From assembly GCA_026196775.1 (NCBI GenBank), contig JAPHUD010000006.1, positions 1 to 64,000 of the forward strand: a stretch of DNA of 64,000 nt, in the 5' to 3' direction. Under the pieces are notes generated by a model, which saw only the letters and a list, made by a program, of their open reading frames with translations, did no database searches and was not told the origin of the DNA. Origin of the DNA: Flavobacteriales bacterium. Its GTDB lineage: Bacteria > Bacteroidota > Bacteroidia > Flavobacteriales_E > Vicingaceae. The position numbers and the translations under genes were made by a program. Positions within the stretch are counted from its first letter, which is position 1. Each line of letters starts with the position of its first letter. Positions 1-8,599 of this stretch are shown here, in pieces.

Positions 1-2
1 AA

Positions 3-1250
3 TTAGTTACATTCCTACCAAACAAGAGTGAGCCTATACATAGGTGGTATTCTTTTGTTGAAGGCTATTCCTCAAAATTAGTAGAACAAATTATAGATGA
101 ACAAATTAATTTGCCTAATGTTTGTTTAGATATGTTTGGAGGAGTGGGGACAACTGCTTTAGCATGCCAATCTAGAAACATTGAGTGTATATCAATAGAA
201 ACAAGTCCTTTTTTCTACGAAGTTGCTAAAACAAAACTTGAAGCAGAAAGTTTTTCATACGAAGAAATAGAATATTTAATATCTACTATAAAAGGTAGCC
301 TACTACTGAAGAAAGGATTAGTTCAACACCCAAAATTAGATTCTAAAACTTTTTTTGAGAGTAAAGATAAAGCAAAGTGGGTTTTTCATAGAACAGCATC
401 TAATGGGATATTTGACATAATTGAGGTCATTGACTCTTTATGTATAAATGGTTCTATGAAGTATAAGGGATTACTAAGGATTTCTCTAGCTTCAATTTTG
501 CAAGAGATTAGTAATGTGTTTAAAAATGGTAAATGCTTGTCATATAAGAAGAATTGGAGAGAGAAAAAATACACTAGGAAACAAGTACATGACTTATTCA
601 TAAACCATTTAACAGATATTGTATTACCCGATTTAAAAAAATCTCATTTAAAAAAATGTATTAATACAGAAAATATTATTCTTGGAGATTCTAGAAAGGC
701 TATTTCAGAAATTAATAAAAAAATAGATTTAGTAATTACTTCTCCTCCTTATCTTAATTCTAGAGATTATACAGATGTATATAGATTGGAGCTATGGATG
801 TTAGGATACATTAATACTTTCAATAAAGAAAGAAAGCAGAGAAGTCAAAGTTTAGTCTCTCATGTTCAAATACCTATTTTAGATGTTCCGTTTCCTAGTA
901 TTAAAGAACTAAAGGATGTGATTAAGTTTTTAGAAAGTGATAAAGCGATTTTATGGAATAAAGAAATTCCCAAAATGATTAAAGGTTATTTTAATGATAT
1001 AGAAGGAATACTTAAAGAATTAAAGAAGAAATTAAACCCTAATGCCAAAGTTTATATTAATGTTTCTAATTCAGCTTATTCTAACTACGTAATCGAAGTA
1101 GATATAATCATTTCAAAAATTGCGGAACTCTTGGGGTATTCTTGTGAAGAAATTAGAATTGCTAGATTGATAAGGACTAGTAATCAACAAAAGAAACATA
1201 TAGATACTTCTAAAATGAGGGAAAGCATTATTGTATTAAAGAATACATAA
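3..1250 (+). CDS. DNA methyltransferase (N4-cytosine/N6-adenine type), 5' end outside window
   Basis: The frame is open from the first bases of the window, so the true start lies upstream. Two methyltransferase motifs are visible: an AdoMet-binding loop (LDMFGGVGTTAL, just after base 125) and, about 200 residues later, a catalytic TSPPY motif (ITSPPYLNSRDYTDVY, near 730-780). The order AdoMet loop, long variable region, SPPY is that of alpha-type amino-methyltransferases, and TSPPY is commonest in N4-cytosine enzymes. The roughly 200 residues between the motifs would be the target-recognition region. No restriction endonuclease is visible downstream, so whether it belongs to a restriction-modification system cannot be judged. 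The class is clear from the motifs; base specificity is not known. Confidence 0.8.
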   Translation, partial: LVTFLPNKSEPIHRWYSFVEGYSSKLVEQIIDEQINLPNVCLDMFGGVGTTALACQSRNIECISIETSPFFYEVAKTKLEAESFSYEEIEYLISTIKGSLLLKKGLVQHPKLDSKTFFESKDKAKWVFHRTASNGIFDIIEVIDSLCINGSMKYKGLLRISLASILQEISNVFKNGKCLSYKKNWREKKYTRKQVHDLFINHLTDIVLPDLKKSHLKKCINTENIILGDSRKAISEINKKIDLVITSPPYLNSRDYTDVYRLELWMLGYINTFNKERKQRSQSLVSHVQIPILDVPFPSIKELKDVIKFLESDKAILWNKEIPKMIKGYFNDIEGILKELKKKLNPNAKVYINVSNSAYSNYVIEVDIIISKIAELLGYSCEEIRIARLIRTSNQQKKHIDTSKMRESIIVLKNT

Positions 1251-1386
1251 TTATATTTGCCAATAAAAGTTTTTTTTTCTTATAATCTCATAGTTTAAGT
1301 CACAAATACGTCACGAAACAAATACAAATAGCTTAAAACACTTGCTCTTGCTGTAAAAAATAAAATATGTTACATTCTTCCCACAA

Positions 1387-1614
1387 ATGAAACCGGAAAT
1401 TGTTTCTACAAGAAAATCATTAGAACTCAACGAAAATGAAAAAGCCATTTTTGATATTCTTTCGCAACAAGGAAAAATGAATATGAATGACTTAAAAGAT
1501 GCTTCAGGATTATCTAACAAACAATGGGACAAAGGAATTAAATCGCTTGGCAAATTTGGCTTGACTAAGGTAACCAAAACCGATGACAACTTAATTGTTG
1601 AAGTGGTAGAGTAA
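1387..1614 (+). CDS. small winged-helix-like protein, 75 aa
   Basis: A 75-residue protein with a helix-turn-helix-like pattern: ENEKAIFDILSQQGKMN, then DLKDASGLSNKQWDKGIKSL, then a short beta wing (LTKVTKTDDNLIVEV). This is the outline of a minimal winged-helix DNA-binding domain of the MarR/ArsR kind, with no partner domain. It starts at the first ATG after a 136-bp gap and is followed directly by a strong hairpin terminator, so it is probably a single-gene transcript. The target is unknown. Function as a regulator is inferred from fold pattern only. Confidence 0.55.
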   Translation: MKPEIVSTRKSLELNENEKAIFDILSQQGKMNMNDLKDASGLSNKQWDKGIKSLGKFGLTKVTKTDDNLIVEVVE

Positions 1615-1640
1615 ATTGTGCACCCATTTATAAAAAACTA

Positions 1641-1676
1641 AAAAGTGCTTTGAAGTTTTCGAAGCACTTTTTTTTA
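1641..1676 (+). terminator. Rho-independent terminator after the small winged-helix gene
   Basis: The 10-base arm AAAAGTGCTT (1641-1650) is perfectly complementary to AAGCACTTTT (1662-1671), followed by a T run to 1676. Confidence 0.8.
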
Positions 1677-1747
1677 TAGATTCATTTTAAATCTGTTTAG
1701 TTTTTAATACCTTTACCGCTACTAAAGTCAATTGAATTCATATAAAA

Positions 1748-2620
1748 ATGAGTAGAATAGAAGTGCTAAAAACCTATAAAATATTTATAGATGGGAAATT
1801 CCCAAGAACAGAATCAGGAAGATACTATATCCCTGAAAATAAAGTAGGCAACATTTGTTTATCTTCCAGAAAAGATGTTAGGAATGCCGTTGTTGCTGCT
1901 CGTAATGCTCAAAACAAATGGAGCGAAGTAACAGCTTTCAACAAAAGTCAAATACTATATCGTATTGCCGAAATCTTAGAAGGGAGAAAAGCTCAATTTG
2001 TAGCCGAATTAGTACAACAAGGCGTAAAAGCTAAAGATGCAGAAAAAGAAGTAATCACTTCAATAGATAGAATAATTTATTATGCTGGTTGGTGCGATAA
2101 ATTTACCCCTATTTTCAGTTCTGTTAACCCCGTTTCTACTGCACATTTTAATTTTACTGCACCAGAACCTACTGGAGTTGTTTCTATTCTTGCTCCAGAA
2201 AAATCAGGGTTATTAGGCTTAGTTACCACCATTATTCCTGTTATTGCAGGAGGAAATACAGCCCTTGTGTTGGCTTCAGAAAGTTTGCCGCTTTGTGCCA
2301 TTACTTTTGCAGAAGTGCTGAACACCTCTGATGTTCCTGGTGGAATAGTAAACATCCTAACAGGAAAAAGAAGTGAATTGGTTGAACATTTATCAACTCA
2401 CATGGACATCAACGCTTTGTTATATTGCGGAAACAATAAAAAAGAAATTGCCGAAATTCAAAAGCATTCAGTAAACAACCTTAAAAGAATTGTAGTAAGA
2501 GATGATAGCAATTTGAATGATAAATTGCACGAAAATCCTTATTACATTGAAGACTTTTTAGAAATGAAAACTACTTGGCATCCTATTGAAAAAATTAGTG
2601 CTTCTGGAAGTGGATATTAA
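1748..2620 (+). CDS. truncated-type aldehyde dehydrogenase family protein (NAD-binding half only)
   Basis: The 290 residues match the N-terminal part of the ALDH fold: FIDGKFPRTESG at the start, AARNAQNKWSE, then EPTGVVSILAPE and ALVLASE, and GGIVNILTG. The C-terminal domain that carries the catalytic Cys (E-LGGK...GQ.C) is absent, and the protein ends normally with a stop. Family members are usually 450-500 residues. Short ALDH-like proteins occur in Bacteroidota next to a full-length ALDH, but no full-length copy is in this window. It probably cannot oxidise aldehydes alone; a structural or regulatory role is possible. It sits 7 bp before cysQ, so the two may be cotranscribed. Confidence 0.7.
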   Translation: MSRIEVLKTYKIFIDGKFPRTESGRYYIPENKVGNICLSSRKDVRNAVVAARNAQNKWSEVTAFNKSQILYRIAEILEGRKAQFVAELVQQGVKAKDAEKEVITSIDRIIYYAGWCDKFTPIFSSVNPVSTAHFNFTAPEPTGVVSILAPEKSGLLGLVTTIIPVIAGGNTALVLASESLPLCAITFAEVLNTSDVPGGIVNILTGKRSELVEHLSTHMDINALLYCGNNKKEIAEIQKHSVNNLKRIVVRDDSNLNDKLHENPYYIEDFLEMKTTWHPIEKISASGSGY

Positions 2621-2627
2621 ATTAATT

Positions 2628-3422
2628 ATGACAAGAGAAAATTTACTTTTAACAGCCATAAATGCTGCTATTGAAGCAGGAAAAGAAATCTTAACAGTTT
2701 ATTCAACCAACTTTCAAGTTGAAAATAAAGCAGACAAATCTCCATTAACAGAAGCCGACAAAAGAGCTCATCAAGCCATTGTAAAAGGATTAACTTCAAC
2801 AAGCCTACCTATTCTTAGTGAAGAAGGTAAGTCTATTCCTTATGAAGAAAGAAAAAGTTGGAAAAAATTTTGGATGGTTGACCCTCTTGATGGTACAAAA
2901 GAATTCATTAATAAAAATGGTGAATTTACTGTAAACATTGCTTTGATTGAAAACCAAGCTTCAACTATGGGTGTTATTTATGTGCCAGTAACCAAAGAAT
3001 TGTATTTCTCTGACAACAAAGCATATAAAATAAACAACATTACTACTGCTGCCAACACACTTACAGATTTAATAACTACTGCTAATGAATTACCGCTTAA
3101 AACAGAAAGAACTGATTTTGTAGTAGTAGCGAGTCGCTCACACATGAGTGATGAAACCAAAACTTTTATTAATGAAAAAGAAGCAGAGCATAAAAAAATC
3201 AGCTTACTTTCAAAAGGTAGTTCACTAAAACTATGCATGGTTGCGGAAAATGCTGCCGACTGTTACCCAAGGTTTGCTCCAACAATGGAATGGGATACTG
3301 CCGCAGGAAATGCCATTATTAATGCTGCTGGGGGTGTTGTAATAGATCAGCAAACTAACGCAGTAATGAAATACAATAAAGAAAACCTACTAAATAACTG
3401 GTTTTTAGCTCAATTAAATTAA
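2628..3422 (+). CDS. cysQ: 3'(2'),5'-bisphosphate nucleotidase CysQ
   Basis: Inositol-monophosphatase-superfamily phosphatase that converts 3'-phosphoadenosine 5'-phosphate to AMP and Pi, recycling the by-product of sulfate assimilation. Metal-binding motifs are visible: LSEEGK, then WMVDPLDGTKEF (the DPxDGT signature) and, near the C-terminus, MEWDTAAGNAII (WDxAAG signature). I chose the ATG at 2628 (MTRENLLLTA) because the frame upstream overlaps the preceding gene and has no family similarity. The length of 264 residues is normal. The product is cytoplasmic. A sulfur role fits the cystathionine beta-synthase and methionine synthase genes elsewhere in the window, though they are not adjacent. 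Confidence 0.92.
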   Translation: MTRENLLLTAINAAIEAGKEILTVYSTNFQVENKADKSPLTEADKRAHQAIVKGLTSTSLPILSEEGKSIPYEERKSWKKFWMVDPLDGTKEFINKNGEFTVNIALIENQASTMGVIYVPVTKELYFSDNKAYKINNITTAANTLTDLITTANELPLKTERTDFVVVASRSHMSDETKTFINEKEAEHKKISLLSKGSSLKLCMVAENAADCYPRFAPTMEWDTAAGNAIINAAGGVVIDQQTNAVMKYNKENLLNNWFLAQLN

Positions 3423-3444
3423 TCACTTCTAAAACTTTATTCCT

Positions 3445-3915
3445 ATGAAATATTTACTTTCTGCTACTTTAATTGTTTTTTTATTTTTAACTAGCTGCCA
3501 GCCTGAAGGTAGAGTTTTTGTTGAACACAAAGAACTTTCGCCAGATTTAGAATGGCTAAAAAAAGACAGCCGAGAATTTAAAGTATTGATTGAAGACAAC
3601 TCTATCAATTACGATTTTAAAATCTCCTTTAGATATGCAAATGGCTATCAATATAAAACTGCCAATATTATTGTAAAAGAGATTTCGCCAAGCGGCAAAG
3701 AAACTAACAACAATTATGAATTAAAAATTAGAGATGAAAAAGGTGAATATATTGGTGAAGCTGGTTATGATATTTGGGATAGTGAACATTTAGTTGAGCC
3801 ATCAAAAAAGTTTGAAGAAAGTGGTACTTACACTTATATTATTGAACACAATATGCCTAAAGATCCGCTTCATTTCGCAATGGAAGTTGGTATTGTTTTA
3901 GACAAAACAAAGTAA
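3445..3915 (+). CDS. GldH-like gliding motility lipoprotein
   Basis: A lipoprotein signal is clear: MKYLLSATLIVFLFLTSC, with the lipobox Cys at residue 18. The mature part has the pattern of GldH: a VFVEHKELSPDLEWLKKDSR start, an FRYANGYQYKTANIIV segment, and a closing stretch like GTYTYIIEHNMPKDPLHFAMEVGI. GldH is one of the lipoproteins needed with GldB, GldD and GldI for Bacteroidota gliding and T9SS function. Length of 156 residues fits. Its isolation from other gld genes here keeps the assignment tentative. It lies 22 bp after cysQ on the same strand. Confidence 0.65.
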   Translation: MKYLLSATLIVFLFLTSCQPEGRVFVEHKELSPDLEWLKKDSREFKVLIEDNSINYDFKISFRYANGYQYKTANIIVKEISPSGKETNNNYELKIRDEKGEYIGEAGYDIWDSEHLVEPSKKFEESGTYTYIIEHNMPKDPLHFAMEVGIVLDKTK

Positions 3916-3952
3916 CCAACTGATATTTTAACTAATTAATTTGCTTTAAAAG

Positions 3953-4831
3953 TCAAATCTTTACATTAAGCGTAGTCATTTTAAGCAAATTAATTTCTTC
4001 TTCTGTTAAAAATCTCCATTGCCCTCTGGCTAAGTTCTTTTTGGTTAACCCGGCATAATAAACTCTGTCTAACTTAGAAACTTCGTAACCTAAATGTTCA
4101 AACATTTTTTTTACAATGTTGTTTTTTGAAGAATGAATTTCTACACCAATTAGCTTTTTATTTTCACCATCACCAACATGAGTAGCTTCTTGCATTTTTG
4201 TCAGTCCATTTTCTAAATCTACACCATTAATTAGTTGTTGTAAGTGTGTATTAGAAACATTGGTAGAGGTTGCCACCTGATAGATTTTCTTTATATGTTG
4301 TTTTGGGTGCGTTAATCTTTTTACCAATTCTTCATCGTTGGTTAAAAACAAAACTCCTGTAGCGTCCTTCCCTAAAGGATCAACTGGAATAACACTTTGT
4401 TTTAGCTTTCCAAGTAGTTCAACTACATTTCTTCTATTGTAAGGATCGTTTAATGAAGAAACAAATCCTTTAGGCTTATTCATCAGCAAATACACTTTCT
4501 TTTCATGTCGGAGCGTTTCGCCACCACAAACAATTTTGTCTGTATCTGCAACTTTAAATCCCATTTCTGTTATAATCTTACCATTAACTTCAACTACTCC
4601 TGTTTGAATTAACACATCAGCTTCTCTTCTAGAGCATATTCCGGCATTAGCTAAAAACTTATTTAAACGAATTTTTCCATCATCAACTTTAGGCAAAGGA
4701 GCTTGTCTAGGAGGTCTCTTTTTAAAGTCGCCTCTTTTATTTGTAGGCTTCTTAGTAAAAGATTTCTTTTTGTCTGATGAGTTATTTTTTTTGTCTTTCA
4801 TTGTTTGGGTTATATCGTTATTGGTAATCAT
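3953..4831 (-). CDS. RsuA/RluB-family pseudouridine synthase, catalytic Asp replaced
   Basis: After a Lys-rich, disordered N-terminus (about 50 residues), an S4 RNA-binding domain is clear (RLNKFLANAGICSRREAD), followed by the synthase domain (YLLMNKPKGFVSSLND) and the C-terminal LDRVYYAGLTKKNLARGQWR stretch. Family members isomerise uridine in 16S or 23S rRNA using an Asp in a GRLD motif followed by xxTxG. Here the matching stretch reads VDPLGKDATGVLFLTND, residues 150-166, so the expected Asp (position 154) is Gly. All other landmarks are kept, so this looks like a degenerated active site in an RNA-binding paralogue. The start could also be the Met at 4801. The promoter was not identified. 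Confidence 0.8.
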   Translation of the reverse strand: MITNNDITQTMKDKKNNSSDKKKSFTKKPTNKRGDFKKRPPRQAPLPKVDDGKIRLNKFLANAGICSRREADVLIQTGVVEVNGKIITEMGFKVADTDKIVCGGETLRHEKKVYLLMNKPKGFVSSLNDPYNRRNVVELLGKLKQSVIPVDPLGKDATGVLFLTNDEELVKRLTHPKQHIKKIYQVATSTNVSNTHLQQLINGVDLENGLTKMQEATHVGDGENKKLIGVEIHSSKNNIVKKMFEHLGYEVSKLDRVYYAGLTKKNLARGQWRFLTEEEINLLKMTTLNVKI

Positions 4832-4846
4832 CTCGCAAAGACGCAG
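4831..4846. repeat. dispersed repeat copy 1 (CGCAAAGACGCAG type)
   Basis: The 16 bases TCTCGCAAAGACGCAG occur here, before the pseudouridine synthase gene, and again at 48961-48976 inside the island. Such CGCAAAGACGCA strings are recalled as scattered intergenic sequence in Bacteroidota genomes; function is unknown. Confidence 0.5.
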
Positions 4847-4885
4847 AGACGCTAGTTATTTTCTAAATTTTAATTATTAATCAAT

Positions 4886-6928
4886 CTACCTAATCTCCCC
4901 ACCGTTATCTATTGCTTTTTCTGGAGAAACAAATGCCAAGTTTCCTTCATTGTCTTCTGCCATTAAAATCATGCCTTGAGAAACAATCCCTCGAATTTTT
5001 CTTGGTGCTAAATTGATTAAAACAGAAACTTGTTTACCAATAATTTCTTCTGGAGCATAATGTTCAGCAATTCCAGAAACAATAGTACGTACATCAATTC
5101 CTGTGTCAACAGTCATTTTTAATAATTTATCGGCATCAGGATGTTTTTCTGCGGTTAAAATAGTTCCTGTTCTAATATCCATTTTGGTAAAATCATCAAA
5201 AGTAATTTCGTCTTTCATGGGGTTTGCTTTTGGATTAGATTGTTTTTTATTCGATTCTTTTAATTTCTTTATTTGAGCTTCAATTACATCATTTTCAATT
5301 TTTTGGAAGAGTAATTTTGCTTCTCCAATTTGATGTTGGGGACTTATAGTTTCTTCACTTTTTAAGTTTAAAATCTTTTTTAAGTTACAACATGTTTGAG
5401 GAAGAAAAGGAAGGAAAATATCACTCAATGCTTCACAAATTTGCAAACTAATGTTTAAGATAGTTTTAACCTTGTCTTCATCAGTTTTAATAAGCTTCCA
5501 AGGTTCAGTATCTGCCAAATACTTATTTCCAATTCTAGCCAAAGTCATTGCTTCAGTTTGAGCATCTCTAAACTTAAATTGAGTAATTAATTCATTAACT
5601 TTTGCTTTTGCTTTTGGAATTGCTGCTAATACTTCATCATCAATTTCATCACACTTATTTAAAGTTGGTGTTAGCCCATTAAAGTATTTGTGCGTGAGTA
5701 CCACTGTTCGATTTACAAAATTTCCAAAAATAGCCACCAATTCATTGTTTACTCTAGCTTGGTAATCTTTCCATGTAAACTCACTGTCTTTTGTTTCCGG
5801 AGCAATAGAAGTTAACACATAACGCAATTCATCTTGTCTTCCTGGGAAATCTGCTAAATATTCGTGCAACCATACTGCCCAATTTCTTGAAGTGGAAATT
5901 TTATCACCTTCCAAATTTAAAAATTCGTTGGCAGGAACATTGGTTGGTAAAATATAATCGCCATGAGCTTTTAAAATAATAGGAAAAATAATAGCATGGA
6001 ATACAATATTGTCTTTCCCGATAAAATGAATTAATTCGGCATCCTCTTTTTTCCAATAATCTTCCCAATTTTTACCGTTTTGCTTTGCCCATTCTTTGGT
6101 TGCTGAAATATAGCCAATAGGAGCATCGAACCAAACATATAATACCTTTCCTTCAGCTCCTTCAATGGGAACTTTTACCCCCCAATCTAAATCTCTAGTA
6201 ATAGAACGAGCTTGCAAACCATTGTCTATCCAAGATTTGCATTGTCCTAATACGTTTTTCTTCCACAATTTTGGGTCGTGGTGGAATTGATTATCTAACT
6301 TTCCTTCTTCTAACCATTTTCTTAGCCAATCTTCGTGTTTATTCATCGGTAAATACCAATGGCTAGTTTCTTTTAAAATAGGCGTGTTGCCACTTATAGC
6401 AGATTTGGGGTTAATTAAATCCGTAGGACTTAAGGTAGAGCCACATTTCTCACATTGGTCGCCATAAGCATTATCGTAATTACATTTCGGACAAGTACCA
6501 ATAATGTATCTATCGGCTAAAAATTGTTGTTCTTTTTCATCGTAAAACTGCTCTGAAGTTTCTTGAGTAAAAGCATTTTTATCATTCAAATCTTTGAAAA
6601 AACCAGTAGCCGTTTCATGATGGATGGGAGAAGAAGTTCTGTGGTAGATACTAAAATCTATTCCAAAATCTGTAAAAGCTTTTTTAATAATTTGATGATT
6701 TTCGTCTACAATTTGTTGAGGCGTTTTCCCTTCTTTTTTCGCTCTAAGTGTAATGGCTGCACCATGTTCGTCAGAACCACAAATAAAAGCCACATCATGT
6801 CCTTGGCTTTTTAAATAACGCACATAAATATCAGCAGGCAAATACGCTCCAGCAATATGTCCTAAGTGCAAAGGACCATTGGCATAAGGCAATGCAGCAG
6901 TAATGGTATATCTTTTTGTTTTACTCAT
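4886..6928 (-). CDS. metG: methionyl-tRNA synthetase MetG
   Basis: Class I aminoacyl-tRNA synthetase that charges tRNA-Met. The HIGH-type motif is [11 protein letters not shown] near the N-terminus, the zinc knuckle is [18 protein letters not shown], and the KMSKS-type loop is KISTSR. An EMAP/Arc1p-like tRNA-binding OB fold ends the protein ([20 protein letters not shown]), giving about 680 residues, the normal dimeric bacterial form. I chose the Met at 6928 ([18 protein letters not shown]) because the frame upstream is a Cys/Asn-rich string with no family match and overlaps the promoter. Transcription probably starts from the minus-strand element at 6972-6979, divergent from the carboxypeptidase gene. 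Confidence 0.96.
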   Translation of the reverse strand: MSKTKRYTITAALPYANGPLHLGHIAGAYLPADIYVRYLKSQGHDVAFICGSDEHGAAITLRAKKEGKTPQQIVDENHQIIKKAFTDFGIDFSIYHRTSSPIHHETATGFFKDLNDKNAFTQETSEQFYDEKEQQFLADRYIIGTCPKCNYDNAYGDQCEKCGSTLSPTDLINPKSAISGNTPILKETSHWYLPMNKHEDWLRKWLEEGKLDNQFHHDPKLWKKNVLGQCKSWIDNGLQARSITRDLDWGVKVPIEGAEGKVLYVWFDAPIGYISATKEWAKQNGKNWEDYWKKEDAELIHFIGKDNIVFHAIIFPIILKAHGDYILPTNVPANEFLNLEGDKISTSRNWAVWLHEYLADFPGRQDELRYVLTSIAPETKDSEFTWKDYQARVNNELVAIFGNFVNRTVVLTHKYFNGLTPTLNKCDEIDDEVLAAIPKAKAKVNELITQFKFRDAQTEAMTLARIGNKYLADTEPWKLIKTDEDKVKTILNISLQICEALSDIFLPFLPQTCCNLKKILNLKSEETISPQHQIGEAKLLFQKIENDVIEAQIKKLKESNKKQSNPKANPMKDEITFDDFTKMDIRTGTILTAEKHPDADKLLKMTVDTGIDVRTIVSGIAEHYAPEEIIGKQVSVLINLAPRKIRGIVSQGMILMAEDNEGNLAFVSPEKAIDNGGEIR

Positions 6929-6963
6929 GAATTTCACAATGTTGTTAGAACAACAATAATAAT

Positions 6964-6979
6964 TATTTTTGCAAAAGTA
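6964..6979. promoter_or_regulatory. back-to-back divergent -7 elements for metG and ldcA
   Basis: The plus strand has TATTTTTG at 6964-6971, matching the Bacteroidota -7 consensus TAnnTTTG, 40 bp before the carboxypeptidase start. The adjoining CAAAAGTA (6972-6979) is TACTTTTG on the minus strand, 44 bp before metG. The two elements abut exactly. Confidence 0.55.
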
Positions 6980-7010
6980 CATTTACTAATGATACTATTG
7001 ACAATTCACT

Positions 7011-7907
7011 ATGGAAAAACCTCAAGCATTAAAAACAGGCGATAAAGTAGGCATCATTTCAACTGCTCGAAAAATAAGTTTGGAAGAAGTACAACCGGCA
7101 ATTAATTTGTTAACGGATTGGGGATTAGAAGTAGTTTTAGGTGAAAATTTGTTTGCGGAAGATCATCAATTTGCAGGTACAAAAGTACAACGACTTGCCG
7201 ATTTACAACAAGCTTTAAATAATGATGAAATAAAAGCGGTTTTTTGTGCCAGAGGTGGTTATGGGACAGTGCAATTAATTGATCAAATAGATTTTTCACA
7301 TTTTAAAAAACAACCCAAATGGATAGTAGGCTACAGCGATGTAACAGTGATGCACAATCATATTAATCAGAATTTTGAGTTAGCTACCTTGCACGCCACT
7401 ATGCCTATTAATTTTAGCACAAATACACCAGAAGCACTTCAATCGCTAAAAGACGCATTGTTTGGCAACACATTAAACTATCAATGTGCTTATCATTCTT
7501 ATAACAGAATAGGAGAGGCAAAAGGTGAGCTGGTGGGTGGCAATTTATCCATTTTGTACAGCCTTACGGGAACAGTTTCGCAAATTAATACTGAGGGTAA
7601 GATTTTGTTTTTAGAAGATTTGGATGAATACCTTTATCATATTGATAGAATGATGCAAAACCTTAATCGAGCAGGAATGTTACACGGTTTAAAAGGTTTG
7701 TTAATTGGTGGTATGACAGATATGAATGATAATACTATTCCTTATGGACATACAGCTATTGACATCATCAAAAACATCGTAGCGGAATATGATTATCCGG
7801 TAGCTTTTGGTTTCCCAGCCGGGCATTTAGCGGATAACCGTACTTTAATTATGGGTGGAAAAGCAACGTTGAGTATAGATGAGAATAAAACCCTGTTGAA
7901 TTTTTAA
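7011..7907 (+). CDS. ldcA: LD-carboxypeptidase (peptidase family S66)
   Basis: Serine peptidase of the S66 (microcin C7/LdcA) family, which cleaves the L,D bond of tetrapeptides during murein recycling. Family landmarks: GDKVGIISTARKIS at the start, FCARGGYGTVQLID, the nucleophile motif VGYSDVTVMH, the Glu motif LFLEDLDEYLYHIDRM, and the His-containing AFGFPAGHLADN near the end. The Ser-Glu-His triad therefore looks intact. 298 residues is typical. No signal peptide is visible, so it should act in the cytoplasm. It is transcribed away from metG and ends 2 bp from the convergent tsaB gene. Confidence 0.88.
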   Translation: MEKPQALKTGDKVGIISTARKISLEEVQPAINLLTDWGLEVVLGENLFAEDHQFAGTKVQRLADLQQALNNDEIKAVFCARGGYGTVQLIDQIDFSHFKKQPKWIVGYSDVTVMHNHINQNFELATLHATMPINFSTNTPEALQSLKDALFGNTLNYQCAYHSYNRIGEAKGELVGGNLSILYSLTGTVSQINTEGKILFLEDLDEYLYHIDRMMQNLNRAGMLHGLKGLLIGGMTDMNDNTIPYGHTAIDIIKNIVAEYDYPVAFGFPAGHLADNRTLIMGGKATLSIDENKTLLNF

Positions 7908-7909
7908 TT

Positions 7910-8599
7910 CTAAATTATTTTTTTTGGAGTGGTAGCAATAAAATCTTTTAAATAAAAAGGCTCAAAATAAGCTACATCTTCCAACTGATTGTTATTTAGT
8001 TTTTTCAATGCTAACTCGTTAATTTCTATAGCTGATGGTAATACACTTTCGTTAAAAAAAGCATTTTTATTACCTGAAAATAATGTTTTACATTTTTCTG
8101 CCCCATCACCAAAAAACATTACTTTTTGATTATCTAAGTATTTACTAAAAGAATTTTCATCTATTATTTTGGCAGAAATGGGTTCTACTAATTCATTGTT
8201 AGCATTATAAATAGCGGTATAAACCTCCATTCTTCTGGCATCTATCATCGGACAAAAAAACAAGTTTTTAACTGAAATTTGTTTTGCCATACGCAATGCC
8301 ATCGCTTGCAAGGTGTCAATTGCAATTAATGGTTTATTTAACGCATAACACAAACCTTTTGCTGAGGAAACACCAATTCTTAATCCGGTATAAGAACCAG
8401 GGCCTTTACTTACTGCTATAGCGTCAATGTCATTAAAATTTATATTGGCTTTTTTAACTACTTTTTCTATAAAGTTGGTAACGTTTTCGGCATGACTATA
8501 TGCTCCTCCAACTTCTTCAATAGCCAATAGTTCATTTTCGTTAGAAAGTGCTATAGAGCAAACTTTTGTTGCTGTTTCTATTCCTAATAATATACTCAT
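7910..8599 (-). CDS. tsaB: tRNA threonylcarbamoyladenosine biosynthesis protein TsaB
   Basis: TsaB is the non-catalytic partner of TsaD in the t6A37 tRNA-modification complex. The ASKHA start LLGIETATKVCSIALS, then AYSHAENVTNFIEKV and the very conserved VSKGPGSYTGLRIGVS are all present, and the 229-residue length is normal. Its start codon directly abuts the stop of the OmpA-family gene upstream (8599/8600), so the two are probably one transcript even though their functions differ. It faces the LD-carboxypeptidase gene with only 2 bp between the stops. Confidence 0.93.
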   Translation of the reverse strand: MSILLGIETATKVCSIALSNENELLAIEEVGGAYSHAENVTNFIEKVVKKANINFNDIDAIAVSKGPGSYTGLRIGVSSAKGLCYALNKPLIAIDTLQAMALRMAKQISVKNLFFCPMIDARRMEVYTAIYNANNELVEPISAKIIDENSFSKYLDNQKVMFFGDGAEKCKTLFSGNKNAFFNESVLPSAIEINELALKKLNNNQLEDVAYFEPFYLKDFIATTPKKII

